This document shows, piece by piece, positions 41,193 to 49,793 of a stretch of DNA of 64,000 bases. Within the stretch, counting starts at the first letter, position 1. Each line of letters opens with the position of its first letter. The DNA comes from a virus: positions 1 to 64,000 of IMG/VR virus record IMGVR_UViG_3300021519_001244. One strand, 5' to 3'. The notes under the pieces are model-generated. The model did not search any database and was not told where the DNA came from. It saw nothing but the letters and a program-made list of their open reading frames with translations. A program made the position numbers and the translations under genes.

Positions 41193-41910
41193 TTGTTTTA
41201 GTTCCACGCAGACAAAATATAAATTTTAAATTGCCATTGGTTGTGTCGGGATTTTCGTGGCTGGGATAAATTCCTTGCTTATTTGCTATTTGCTTTTTAA
41301 AGTTTATATCAGACCAACATAGCACCAAACCAAATTGTTCCTGTAGGCTGACAGCCCACAAACGATAGTATTCTTCCATGTCAACTACAAGCCTATTTAA
41401 AGGCAACATCTGCGTATCCCTAAAACTGTAAAACAACAGGCCATTGGGTTGCAAGCAATCAACGTAACTTTTGATATTGCTGTTAAGTTCGTTAACATCC
41501 TTCATCCAATGATCTCCGCGATTGTTGGTCACAATAAAATTAGCAGACTTGGGCACATGATTTTTGATGTCTTTACGGTCTGAGACTATAATGGCCTTGG
41601 GGTAGAACGTTTTAACCACTGGATGCATTTCAACTACATGTAAGTCGGGTACAACTTCTTCTAAATAATAACCAGCACTTCCAAATATAGTAGTTGGGCC
41701 AGCATTCAAGTTTTGCAGTATAAAATAGTCGTACGGATCAATAATAAATTCTGTTGAGTTTTTTCTATTGGTGAGCCAATACTGATGCTTTAGCCTTCCC
41801 ATACGAAATCTTTTATATTGCGTTATCCAACTTTGACTTAGATCAGGAACGTGGAGGTTATCTACGTATTTCATGCAGTAATCCAAAATATTTGATCGGG
41901 TATTACCCAT
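41182..41910 (-). CDS. hypothetical protein, methyltransferase-like
   Basis: 242 aa. Strands and helices in the order TTIFGSAGYYLEEVVPDLHVVEMHP...KAIIVSD...ANFIVTNN...YVDCLQPNGLLFYSF resemble a Rossmann-type methyltransferase, with TIFGSAGY at the place of the SAM-binding glycine loop. Motifs are weak. It overlaps the next upstream gene by 40 bases. Unknown substrate. Confidence 0.5.
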   Translation of the reverse strand: MGNTRSNILDYCMKYVDNLHVPDLSQSWITQYKRFRMGRLKHQYWLTNRKNSTEFIIDPYDYFILQNLNAGPTTIFGSAGYYLEEVVPDLHVVEMHPVVKTFYPKAIIVSDRKDIKNHVPKSANFIVTNNRGDHWMKDVNELNSNIKSYVDCLQPNGLLFYSFRDTQMLPLNRLVVDMEEYYRLWAVSLQEQFGLVLCWSDINFKKQIANKQGIYPSHENPDTTNGNLKFIFCLRGTKTINT

Positions 41911-42407
41911 GTAAAGTATGTGCCATCTTCAAAGTAGTTGTGTGATAAGTTAACTACATTGCCATTGATGTTTTGTGTTAGCCATTCGTGTATGGCCGTG
42001 GGGTAGCTATCCGCTAGTGCAGCGTCATGATAACTATTATCGATGTTGATATACGTTCTATTTAAACACACCAATATATCCTTATCACAGTTAAGGTAGT
42101 TAGTTAACTGTGCAACAATTTCTGGACACGGCAATCTACTGAATCTTTGATCTGTTATTAATAAAGTGTCGGCTAGTTCTATATATTCTGTCACAGGAAA
42201 CGTAACATCTGTGAATGTTTCGTTATCTTTGATGATATAAACTGGACCAGTAGAGTTAAAATACAAAAAGTCGTTTATAGTCTTCTCTCGTCTCATACCA
42301 ACCTTCTCAGTAAAAAAGTTTAATTGAACTTGTTTATAGTTGCGGTGCCAGCGATATACTCGCTGTCCGTTTTCTACAACAATGTTCTTACCTGTTAAAG
42401 TTTTCAT
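41871..42407 (-). CDS. hypothetical protein, 178 aa
   Basis: Start chosen at 42407 (MKTLTGKNIVV), which follows GGAAAG by about six bases; an ATG eleven codons upstream lies inside the upstream gene. No clear domain. Middle of a minus-strand set of three overlapping genes. Function unknown. Confidence 0.5.
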   Translation of the reverse strand: MKTLTGKNIVVENGQRVYRWHRNYKQVQLNFFTEKVGMRREKTINDFLYFNSTGPVYIIKDNETFTDVTFPVTEYIELADTLLITDQRFSRLPCPEIVAQLTNYLNCDKDILVCLNRTYINIDNSYHDAALADSYPTAIHEWLTQNINGNVVNLSHNYFEDGTYFTWVIPDQIFWITA

Positions 42408-42957
42408 TTTGTTCTTTCCATGTTTTATGGAGTAATTCAACTTGCTTTATATCAAAGGGTATAGAGTGCATGATACAAAATTCTTCAAAATCAAGTAGAA
42501 ATTGTTTTGTATTAAAAATATTGCTAATATCAAATTGCCTTGGGAACGTAAAACTCTGATTCCAGTTTGCACACATTTGAGCATACTCTGCATCAAAGTT
42601 ATCTTGGTTGATGTTAAGTTGACTGCATAAATGTTTAAGAATTTCTGGTCGATGCAATGCGCCAAATCTGCTACTTAATTTAGTCAGCGTATCTATATTG
42701 CTACATAGGATACGTATAGTTCGGTCTGGGTGTTGCAATGAAAAGTTGGTATCGTGCGAACTTAGAAATGCTGTACTGTTATGGTTATTTATATAGGTTA
42801 ATTTTTCGTCGTCGGTCATCTGCCAGAATTTTTTTAATAGTACAAATTCCTTTTTTACAGTTACAGCGACATAAATAGATTCTAGTTGGGTTGGGTTCAA
42901 ACAGCTAACAAAGAAGTCTCCAGCCATTCCACCTAAATACAAAACAATAGTTGACAT
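42388..42957 (-). CDS. hypothetical protein with GGMAGDFF N-terminus
   Basis: 189 aa starting MSTIVLYLGGMAGDFF, a possible phosphate-binding loop as in sulfotransferase-like proteins of aquatic phages. The rest is helical and aromatic. Assignment is tentative. First gene of a minus-strand cluster diverging from clpP. Confidence 0.48.
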   Translation of the reverse strand: MSTIVLYLGGMAGDFFVSCLNPTQLESIYVAVTVKKEFVLLKKFWQMTDDEKLTYINNHNSTAFLSSHDTNFSLQHPDRTIRILCSNIDTLTKLSSRFGALHRPEILKHLCSQLNINQDNFDAEYAQMCANWNQSFTFPRQFDISNIFNTKQFLLDFEEFCIMHSIPFDIKQVELLHKTWKEQNENFNR

Positions 42958-43008
42958 AATAGTATTATATAGTATACACTAAGAACTTACAACTTTTTAA
43001 GGACCGTA

Positions 43009-43602
43009 ATGCCAAATTTTATTCCCACAGTACTCGAAAAAACCAGTAACGGAGAACGTGCATATGACATCTACAGTCGTTTACTCAAGGACCGTATCCT
43101 TATGCTTGACCACGATGTAAATGAACATTCAAGTAGCCTTTTAGTTGCTCAATTTCTATTTTTAGAGTCAGAAGATCCAGAAAAAGACATCTACTTTTAC
43201 ATTAATAGCCCCGGCGGCAGCGTTACAGCGGGAATGGCCATTTATGATGTTATGCAATTTATCAAGCCCAATGTTAGCACTATTGTAATGGGGCAGGCAT
43301 GCAGTATGGGGTCGCTATTGGCACAAGCCGGTGCTCCGGGTAAACGATTGATATTGCCAAATGCCCGCCATATGATACATCAACCCTCTGGTGGTGCCCA
43401 GGGACAAGCAACGGATATCCAAATCCAAGCCCAAGAAATCATGAAGATGAAGAAATACCTAACTGAAATTTATGTTACTCATAACAGCGCAGGTAAAACA
43501 TTTGAAGAACTGTCGCAGGGCATGGAACGTGACTTCTTTATGAGCGCCGATGAAGCAGTTGCATACGGATTGGCAGACGAGGTTATTAGTAAAAGACAAT
43601 AA
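43009..43602 (+). CDS. clpP: ClpP serine protease
   Basis: 197 aa, full length. Catalytic triad: Ser99 (GQACSMGSL), His124 (RHMIHQPS) and Asp175 (ERDFF). The sequence is close to bacterial ClpP, including the hydrophobic N-terminal axial loop. ClpP forms a barrel that works with ClpA or ClpX. The phage also encodes ClpS and tmRNA, so it may shape degradation of host proteins or of tagged peptides. AAGGA lies about 6 bases before the ATG. It may alternatively serve in capsid maturation, but the sequence is of the housekeeping type. Confidence 0.93.
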   Translation: MPNFIPTVLEKTSNGERAYDIYSRLLKDRILMLDHDVNEHSSSLLVAQFLFLESEDPEKDIYFYINSPGGSVTAGMAIYDVMQFIKPNVSTIVMGQACSMGSLLAQAGAPGKRLILPNARHMIHQPSGGAQGQATDIQIQAQEIMKMKKYLTEIYVTHNSAGKTFEELSQGMERDFFMSADEAVAYGLADEVISKRQ

Positions 43603-43678
43603 TCAATACTTATAAATGTTGCATCGCCAGGTATAAGTACTAGTAGAAACCATGAGTCATTATACCCGGAGAGATGCA

Positions 43679-43801
43679 ATGTTTAACAAGATTATTGATA
43701 CAATTTTTATGTTTTTAGCAGTATTAGACCAAACACGTAGAGCCGCCGCATTGGCCAGACGTGGAGACACTCGTCAAGCAAAAGAATTAATGAAAACTTA
43801 A
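43679..43801 (+). CDS. small basic protein, 40 aa
   Basis: A 40-codon frame with GAGA site before ATG. N-terminal half hydrophobic, C-terminal half basic (RRAAALARRGDTRQAKELMKT). Similar small proteins accompany T4-like phage genes. Function unknown. Confidence 0.5.
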   Translation: MFNKIIDTIFMFLAVLDQTRRAAALARRGDTRQAKELMKT

Positions 43802-43808
43802 TACCTAT

Positions 43809-43827
43809 CACAGTAATAAATACTGTG
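43809..43827 (+). promoter_or_regulatory. late-like box in inverted repeat, before HAD protein
   Basis: CACAGTA and TACTGTG (7 bp each) flank ATAAA, with AATAAATAC in the middle; the TAAATA core ends 8 bases before the ATG at 43830. No ribosome site precedes the gene. Confidence 0.45.
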
Positions 43828-43829
43828 TT

Positions 43830-44765
43830 ATGAAATTTTTTGAACTAGAAACCAAACGCGAAACTGCTCCTATTGTTTACATAGATATGGATGGTGTTCT
43901 TGCTGATTTTTTTGGCGAAGTAGCACGTGAGCATGGCGTTAATTACTGGCGCGAAATACACCGCCAAGAAATAGCAATTGAACAAACAGCCAAAAAACCT
44001 GGCTTTTTCTTAAATTTACCCCCAATGCCCAATGCCGCAAGTTTTATCCGCGGAGTAAAGCATTTGGCTAGCAAGTTTAGTATACTGAGCAGTCCGTTAC
44101 AAAGCAACGTAGAACAAAGTAGCCAAGAGAAATCGCAGTGGCTACAAAATCACATGAAAAATATACAGCCACAGTCGGTTATATTTGATCATGAAAAGTT
44201 TAAGTTTGCCAAACAAGCAAACGGCACCCCAAACATACTAATTGATGATTTTGATACTAATATAAATCTGTGGATATCCAATGGCGGCATCGGTATACTA
44301 CACGTGGACAAAGAGTATCAACAGTCTCTACAACAGTTAAAAAAAGCATTGCATGGCGATCTTGAACAAGAAGTTAGATTGGCCGTAAAAGAAGAGTCAG
44401 ATGAAATTGCCAGCAATCTGCAGAAAAACAAATTATATACTGCACGGCAAGTATTAAAGTACGTGCAAGGCATACATAAAGACTATCATTTGCCCAAGCC
44501 TATATTAAAATACAAAACTTGGGTATTAATTGACGTGTCAGTGGACAGCCTTAAGACCCCAGAATTTGTGCACCAAGATGATCCTTATCGTAGAGTAATA
44601 GATATTGATTGGGATCATGTACAAGAAATACCACGGTGGGATATATTAAACAGGCCAGTTGTCATTGACGACAACGGCTGGGTATTAGATGGAAACCATA
44701 GAGCAACAGCGGCACGAGCTGCCGGCATAGACGTTATACCAGCATTAGCACCTTACCAGGATTAA
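43830..44765 (+). CDS. HAD-like hydrolase fused to ParB-like domain
   Basis: 311 aa. The N-terminal half has HAD motif I IVYIDMDGVLADF (Asp nucleophile) and later FDHEKFKFAK and LIDDFDTN (motif IV), as in 5'-nucleotidase-type HAD phosphatases. Residues about 240-311 carry VIDDNGWVLDGNHRATAARAAG, a ParB/sulfiredoxin-like motif (GNHR). The same GNHR domain ends the 569-aa protein at 49790. N-terminus MKFFELET is a weak variant of the M(K/R)AxEF tag of the following genes. Enzyme fusion of unknown role. Confidence 0.72.
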   Translation: MKFFELETKRETAPIVYIDMDGVLADFFGEVAREHGVNYWREIHRQEIAIEQTAKKPGFFLNLPPMPNAASFIRGVKHLASKFSILSSPLQSNVEQSSQEKSQWLQNHMKNIQPQSVIFDHEKFKFAKQANGTPNILIDDFDTNINLWISNGGIGILHVDKEYQQSLQQLKKALHGDLEQEVRLAVKEESDEIASNLQKNKLYTARQVLKYVQGIHKDYHLPKPILKYKTWVLIDVSVDSLKTPEFVHQDDPYRRVIDIDWDHVQEIPRWDILNRPVVIDDNGWVLDGNHRATAARAAGIDVIPALAPYQD

Positions 44766-44767
44766 TT

Positions 44768-45928
44768 ATGAGAGCAAGAGAATTTGTTATTAAAGAAAGC
44801 ACAGGATTTAAAGTTAAGAATGGTTTAACTTATCTATCGTTGGACCAGTTGATCCAACAACAGAAACCCGAGCCCGAAGTTGATGAAGCAATTGGATTAA
44901 ATGCTCCGCATCGTCGTGTGCCCGATGCCGAACTGCAAGATTATCTGGGTCGTGTTAAAAATAAAGACAAGAGCAACAAAAGTGATTACTATACTAAACC
45001 ACATGTACATGCATCTAGTTTAAAATACTCAGACAATGGCACTGAAATTGATATGGAGTCAGTGCGTCAGATTATTACTAAACGACCAACTGAACTTCTA
45101 AAGCAAAATAAGAAGCTGGAGCACAGCGGTGGTCATGGAGAAGTATCATTTAATACAGGATTGCCAGCATTAAAAGGTTTATGTGTCGATGAAGATACCG
45201 GCGAGTTTATATTTGTAGATACTTGTCCCGGTGCAGGTGGCTGTCAGTCATACTGCTATGTCAAAGGCGGCTTCTATATCATGTTCAAAGGACCCTGGGA
45301 AAAGATGAGCCAGACCCTGAACTTTTTGCTTAACGATCCTGCTGGGTTTGAAGAGCAAATGGCATCTGAGATTGAAACGTTACGTGCAGAATATGAAGCA
45401 CCACCAGCCTGGCAGATCAGTATCAGATGGCATGATTCCGGAGACTTCTTTAGTCCGGAATATATGGATATGGCTGTACGTATTGCAAAACGTTTCCCAT
45501 CGGTGAAGTTTTATGCTTATACCAAGATGGGTTCCGCGGCAGCGGCACAGTTACCCGATAACTTTATAATCAACTGGAGTGAGGGTGCTAAACCTGAACA
45601 ACGTAAGATTATTAAGATACATCAGCAAACAACTGGCAAGCCTATTAAAAAGAGTGAAGTAGTACCAAAAGAGATGTTCTCAAAAATGTTGATTAAAGAT
45701 GCAGGGAAACAATGGCAATGGAAGTCGCCGGAAATATATGATGCATTTAAAAATTCTTTAGCGGCAAAATATAAGATTCAACCGGATACTATATTGACGT
45801 ATGACCAGATGGAAAAGACTCCAATTGGCACAGAACCAAAATGGAATGTTATTGTAAAACCCGGTGGCGACGGAGATACCAGTGCTAATCGTAGAGACGT
45901 AATAGGTACGTATCTACTGTATCATTAA
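44768..45928 (+). CDS. GP88-like phage protein with capsid-targeting-like N-terminus
   Basis: 386 aa. N-terminus MRAREFVIKES fits the M(K/R)AxEF pattern shared by this block. The core CPGAGGCQSYCYVKGGFY matches the phage GP88-type domain, with cysteines and a CY segment that may hold a metal cluster; the downstream IRWHDSGDFFSPEYM and VKFYAYTKM also follow that family. Activity unknown. Possibly packaged into the virion and injected (inference). Confidence 0.68.
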   Translation: MRAREFVIKESTGFKVKNGLTYLSLDQLIQQQKPEPEVDEAIGLNAPHRRVPDAELQDYLGRVKNKDKSNKSDYYTKPHVHASSLKYSDNGTEIDMESVRQIITKRPTELLKQNKKLEHSGGHGEVSFNTGLPALKGLCVDEDTGEFIFVDTCPGAGGCQSYCYVKGGFYIMFKGPWEKMSQTLNFLLNDPAGFEEQMASEIETLRAEYEAPPAWQISIRWHDSGDFFSPEYMDMAVRIAKRFPSVKFYAYTKMGSAAAAQLPDNFIINWSEGAKPEQRKIIKIHQQTTGKPIKKSEVVPKEMFSKMLIKDAGKQWQWKSPEIYDAFKNSLAAKYKIQPDTILTYDQMEKTPIGTEPKWNVIVKPGGDGDTSANRRDVIGTYLLYH

Positions 45929-45951
45929 AGCAGTTAACTAGGAAATCAAGA

Positions 45952-46773
45952 ATGAAACAAGTGTTATTATCAATTATATTGCTGTTAAGCACAGTCAGCG
46001 CACAAGCATGGACGCAACGGGCCAATGTAGCACCACAGTATTGTGCGGCCCACGTACCGTTTGGTACACCACAAGTAAAAAAAGCGGACGCGACATTGAT
46101 TTGCCGCCAGGGTTATTTTTTACTACACGATAACCAAGCTAAGATCCCAACTTGGGTAGCATGGCAAATACTTCCGCAAAACATCAATGGTTGTGTACCA
46201 CGTAGCAATGCGTTTGCAACAGACCAAAGTTTACCACAGGGCAAAAGTGCAACACCTGACGACTATGCCGGGACTGGTTACGATAAGGGACATTTAGCAA
46301 ACGATGCACATCAATCCTGGGATCAACAAGTAGAATACGAATCATTCTTGATGACCAACATGAGTCCACAGTTACCTGGGTTAAACAGAGGTATCTGGAA
46401 ATTGCTTGAAACAGCGACCGGTGCTTGGGGATTTGCTAGACAGCATGAATTGATTGTTTATGCCGGTAACGTATATGATGTTACAAAAGATAAAAAGATT
46501 GGACCATCACAAGTTGATGTTCCGTATGGTCTCTTTAAAATTGTTATTGACAAGCAAACTGGTGACACGCTGGCCTTCTTGTTCCCACATAAGGAAAACC
46601 AAGGTAACGATTTAACTGTTGTTCAGACCACTGTACAGGCAGTAGAAGCTGCAACTGGCATTGTGTTTGCTATTCCTAAGGGACATAACAAAGCAGTCAA
46701 AGAGCCAATTTGGCCAATTGATTTTAAATCTGTTGCTGTCAATAAGAAACAATTATGCAAGGGTGCTGAATAA
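45952..46773 (+). CDS. secreted DNA/RNA non-specific endonuclease (Endonuclease_NS)
   Basis: 273 aa. Signal peptide of about 19 residues (LLLSTVSAQA) followed by the nuclease fold; active-site His is in YDKGHLAND (D-x-GH motif) and the metal ligand Asn is in NMSPQLPGLNRGIW. Family members such as Serratia nuclease cut DNA and RNA. It would act in the periplasm or outside, so it might degrade extracellular or competing DNA. AAATCAAGA is the only weak ribosome site. It lies within the packaged-protein block but lacks the tag. Confidence 0.85.
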   Translation: MKQVLLSIILLLSTVSAQAWTQRANVAPQYCAAHVPFGTPQVKKADATLICRQGYFLLHDNQAKIPTWVAWQILPQNINGCVPRSNAFATDQSLPQGKSATPDDYAGTGYDKGHLANDAHQSWDQQVEYESFLMTNMSPQLPGLNRGIWKLLETATGAWGFARQHELIVYAGNVYDVTKDKKIGPSQVDVPYGLFKIVIDKQTGDTLAFLFPHKENQGNDLTVVQTTVQAVEAATGIVFAIPKGHNKAVKEPIWPIDFKSVAVNKKQLCKGAE

Positions 46774-46776
46774 ATT

Positions 46777-47475
46777 ATGAGAGCTCGCGACTTCGTTAAA
46801 AATAATGTGGCCTACCATAGTAGCCTTAATCCGGCTGCATGGGATGGTACAGAATTACGTCCCGAAGTCCGCACTCGTTTACTTGAGATAGCCAAGGTGT
46901 TTGTTGGATATTTAGACATTCCGGATTTTATAGTAATTGATGTAGTGTTAACTGGATCAATGACCAATTACAATTATACCAAGTACAGTGATTTTGATAT
47001 ACATGTAGTGACACGCTATTCCGATCTACAATGTGATGACTTGGCAGAAGCATTGTATCGTGCCAAGAAACAAATCTGGAATGATGCACACGACATAATG
47101 ATACGTGGACACGAAGCAGAGCTATATGTTGAGGATATTGACCAGCCGCCGGTGAGCGCAGGCACATTTAGTCTGTTAAAAAACAAATGGATCAAAGAAC
47201 CAACGCATAATGTGCCTACTGTGGATGATGCTGCCGTTAACGCCAAGGTACGTGACTTAATTAAACAAATTGATTCAACGTTAAAAACTGCAGATGATCC
47301 CGAGGACCTTAAACGTATCATGGATAAACTACGCAAGATGCGTAGATCCGGATTGGATAGCACAGGTGAATTTGGCGTCGAGAATCTAGCATTTAAAATT
47401 TTACGCAATATGGGATACCTGAGTAAAATTAGTAAATCATATCACAAACAACAAGATATGGAACTAAGTTTATGA
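46777..47475 (+). CDS. nucleotidyltransferase-fold protein with targeting-like N-terminus
   Basis: 232 aa. MRARDFVKNNV begins the protein. The motif LTGSMTNYNYTKYSDFDIHV carries GS and the DxD of nucleotidyltransferase enzymes of the kind used for tRNA, antibiotic or protein modification (AMPylation/nucleotide transfer). No second domain known. Overlaps the next gene by 4 bases. Substrate unknown; injection into host is inferred from the block. Confidence 0.68.
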   Translation: MRARDFVKNNVAYHSSLNPAAWDGTELRPEVRTRLLEIAKVFVGYLDIPDFIVIDVVLTGSMTNYNYTKYSDFDIHVVTRYSDLQCDDLAEALYRAKKQIWNDAHDIMIRGHEAELYVEDIDQPPVSAGTFSLLKNKWIKEPTHNVPTVDDAAVNAKVRDLIKQIDSTLKTADDPEDLKRIMDKLRKMRRSGLDSTGEFGVENLAFKILRNMGYLSKISKSYHKQQDMELSL

Positions 47476-48122
47476 GAGCCAAGGAATTCCTAACCGAAGC
47501 GGTGTTTAATATAATTTTTAAGGCACAATTGCCCGACGGTAAACCATATCTTAAAAAGTTTAAAATTACAGCACCAGACAAGTATACCGCTTCAGACAAA
47601 ATTAAAGAAAAATTAGGTAATCTATACGATAAATTATTAAGACCTACATTTATATTTGGTGATCAAGAAAAGAAAATCGCACCAGACTATGTTTCAGACA
47701 AACTTAAAGGTCTCAAAGAAAGTGAAGCACCTATTAGGCTGTCTGACTCGTTGGTCAAACCACGGGCCTGGATTGAAAAGGTATATGCACTCTATCCGCA
47801 AACTTGGCAAAACAATCATGTCATGCCCATGGGCGGCACCGGCGATGACCAGCAATTTGCCATGTTTGAATTAATACCCAGCCTGAGTAAGAAAGATTCT
47901 GTAGAGGTCAAATGGTTCCAGGCATATCCATTACGACAAGGTGTGGGTAGCCGAGCAATGAAAGAGCTACAAGAGTTAGCCAGAACGGATGGGATTGGAC
48001 TTACATTATTCCCCTGGCAACATGGACAAGTAAGTCAATCTAAACTAACCAAGTTCTATAAAGGACAAGGATTTAACCCCATTGTAAAAGGTTCTAAAAA
48101 TATGCATTGGACTCCGCAATGA
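47472..48122 (+). CDS. GNAT acetyltransferase with targeting-like N-terminus
   Basis: 216 aa. MRAKEFLTEAV fits the tag and offers a TE|A cleavage site. Residues about 20-90 form a small N-terminal region; residues 130-216 are a GNAT domain with the acetyl-CoA loop PLRQGVGSRAM and C-terminal LTKFYKGQGF. It would acetylate an unknown host target. Coupled to neighbours. Confidence 0.65.
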   Translation: MRAKEFLTEAVFNIIFKAQLPDGKPYLKKFKITAPDKYTASDKIKEKLGNLYDKLLRPTFIFGDQEKKIAPDYVSDKLKGLKESEAPIRLSDSLVKPRAWIEKVYALYPQTWQNNHVMPMGGTGDDQQFAMFELIPSLSKKDSVEVKWFQAYPLRQGVGSRAMKELQELARTDGIGLTLFPWQHGQVSQSKLTKFYKGQGFNPIVKGSKNMHWTPQ

Positions 48123-48280
48123 CTATCAAATCTTTACAAACTCAACTAAGTATTGATTTAGTTAACATAGAAGATTTGGCTTATTTAGAACCGGATCAAT
48201 TAAAAATGGTAGAGGATGCATATCAGAAAGTATATGATATGTTATCAGAGTTAAACAAGAAGCAGGATACCCCCAAGTGA
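48119..48280 (+). CDS. small hypothetical protein, 53 aa
   Basis: ATGA overlap with the upstream gene. A single long acidic helix (SIDLVNIEDLAYLEPDQLKMVEDAYQKVYDML). No motif. Possibly an accessory or antitoxin-like partner; unknown. Confidence 0.5.
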   Translation: MTIKSLQTQLSIDLVNIEDLAYLEPDQLKMVEDAYQKVYDMLSELNKKQDTPK

Positions 48281-48448
48281 ATGGCCACTGTATGGGCATT
48301 ATTTTTAATATGGGGGCAGTTAAATCCCACATTGAACTACTTGGCTACATACAAGGATGAAGCAGTTTGTAAGCAGGCAGTAAAAGAATTACAAGACAGT
48401 AAATTAAAGAGTGTATGTATACCCATGCAACCAGAGAATAAAAAATGA
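48281..48448 (+). CDS. small exported or membrane protein, 55 aa
   Basis: Starts directly after the previous stop. N-terminal hydrophobic stretch (ATVWALFLIWGQL) then two cysteines. ATGA overlap with the next gene. Function unknown. Confidence 0.5.
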   Translation: MATVWALFLIWGQLNPTLNYLATYKDEAVCKQAVKELQDSKLKSVCIPMQPENKK

Positions 48449-49107
48449 GAGCAAACGAAATCACAACTGAAGCCCCGTTGCCGCCCGATTGGGATGAGAA
48501 ACAATATCAGCCTGGGTCATCATTCAAAGCACGGTTGGCCTATGCTTTAGATCGTGCTAAAAAATTAGGTGCAGGATCTAGTCGTGTTGCTGTAACTATA
48601 GAATATCAAGGTCGTCCAACTGTATTAAAGATCGCAAAAAACACCCGAGGGGTGGGACAAAATGGTGCAGAGGCAAGTATACTAAATGATGGATATGCCA
48701 GGCAGATGGGTATTCTTATTCCGCTGATAGACTACGATAAACAAAATCCTCAACCTACTTGGATCCAGACTGAGTTAGCACAACGAGCATCCAAGAAGCA
48801 ACTGTGTGCTATTATGAAATGTGATACTTTGGTACAATTGGTGGCAATGGCTCGTGCTATCAAAGGGGTCGGAAAGTATCAACAAAATTATGCCGACTTT
48901 GTAAAATCTCGATTAACTCACAAGTCCGAACAGGATATTGAGACAATGACAGAATATGCCGATAAATTAGCAGATTTAGATAGTCAGTTTGATGTCCTAA
49001 TAAGTGATTTAAGCAGAGAGGCTAATTGGGGGATTTATCAAGGTAATCCGGTCATAATTGATGTGGGATATACCAGCAACGTAAGTAAGCAATATTACTC
49101 AAGATGA
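48445..49107 (+). CDS. kinase-fold-like protein with targeting-like N-terminus
   Basis: 220 aa. N-terminus MRANEITTEA gives a TE|A site. The body has protein-kinase-like features: LGAGSSRVAVTIEYQGRPTVLKIAKN (glycine-rich loop and Lys62), Glu76 in the following helix, and NPVIIDVGY at the end with Asp206 (like DFG). The catalytic-loop HRD motif is not clear, so it may be inactive or atypical. Small size fits the compact kinases of phages. If packaged, it could phosphorylate host proteins at once after injection (inference). Confidence 0.58.
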   Translation: MRANEITTEAPLPPDWDEKQYQPGSSFKARLAYALDRAKKLGAGSSRVAVTIEYQGRPTVLKIAKNTRGVGQNGAEASILNDGYARQMGILIPLIDYDKQNPQPTWIQTELAQRASKKQLCAIMKCDTLVQLVAMARAIKGVGKYQQNYADFVKSRLTHKSEQDIETMTEYADKLADLDSQFDVLISDLSREANWGIYQGNPVIIDVGYTSNVSKQYYSR

Positions 49108-49793
49108 AAGCAAACGAAATTATAACCGAAGGTTTAAGTCATCCTATCATATGTGTGGATGTTCAGCCTGAGTACAGTGGTATGAACGACGGTGATGAAA
49201 ATTCCGTATTTCCGGAGATCATTAACTTTGTCAATAAACAAACTGGTCCAGTATTAATGTTTGTCAATGCCGAAGATCAGGGACTAAGCGGAGATACTGT
49301 TCAAAGCATAAAGCAATATTGGGATGATACTATTTGTCCCGAAGATGAACGATATACATATAACGACGAAACAGAAGAACACGATGAAAATCCCGATTGT
49401 CCCAAGATAAATTGGCAACGATTCACAATAGTAGACAAAGGGTATGGTTATTTTAGAGCCTGGATGGATCAAAACGTCAATCCTGCTACTATCATCAAAG
49501 TAATTAGATTCATGTATCAGAGTAAAGTAACCGACAGCAGAGAATTATTTGGTGGGGAGAATGAGGAAGATTACGCAGAAAACATGCAGAAACTCGTTGG
49601 CCCTGAGTTTGACTATTGGATGTTGAGTGACGCAATATCGGTTAATTGGACCAGTATCGCACAATTAAGGCGATTCAATGGTGCATATCTAGTAGGTGGT
49701 GGGCGAAATGAATGTTTACAAGAAGTTGAATTACTCATGTCTGCATTTAATGTTAAATACAAGAGAATAGATAGATTAGTATACGGACAATGA
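49104..49793 (+). CDS. hypothetical protein with targeting-like N-terminus, 229 aa
   Basis: MKANEIITEG gives a TE|G site. The body begins HPIICVDVQPEYSGM, a Rossmann-like strand reminiscent of isochorismatase-like hydrolases (VDVQ), followed by acidic segments, but no catalytic Cys is clear. ATGA overlaps on both sides. Function unknown. Confidence 0.55.
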   Translation: MKANEIITEGLSHPIICVDVQPEYSGMNDGDENSVFPEIINFVNKQTGPVLMFVNAEDQGLSGDTVQSIKQYWDDTICPEDERYTYNDETEEHDENPDCPKINWQRFTIVDKGYGYFRAWMDQNVNPATIIKVIRFMYQSKVTDSRELFGGENEEDYAENMQKLVGPEFDYWMLSDAISVNWTSIAQLRRFNGAYLVGGGRNECLQEVELLMSAFNVKYKRIDRLVYGQ

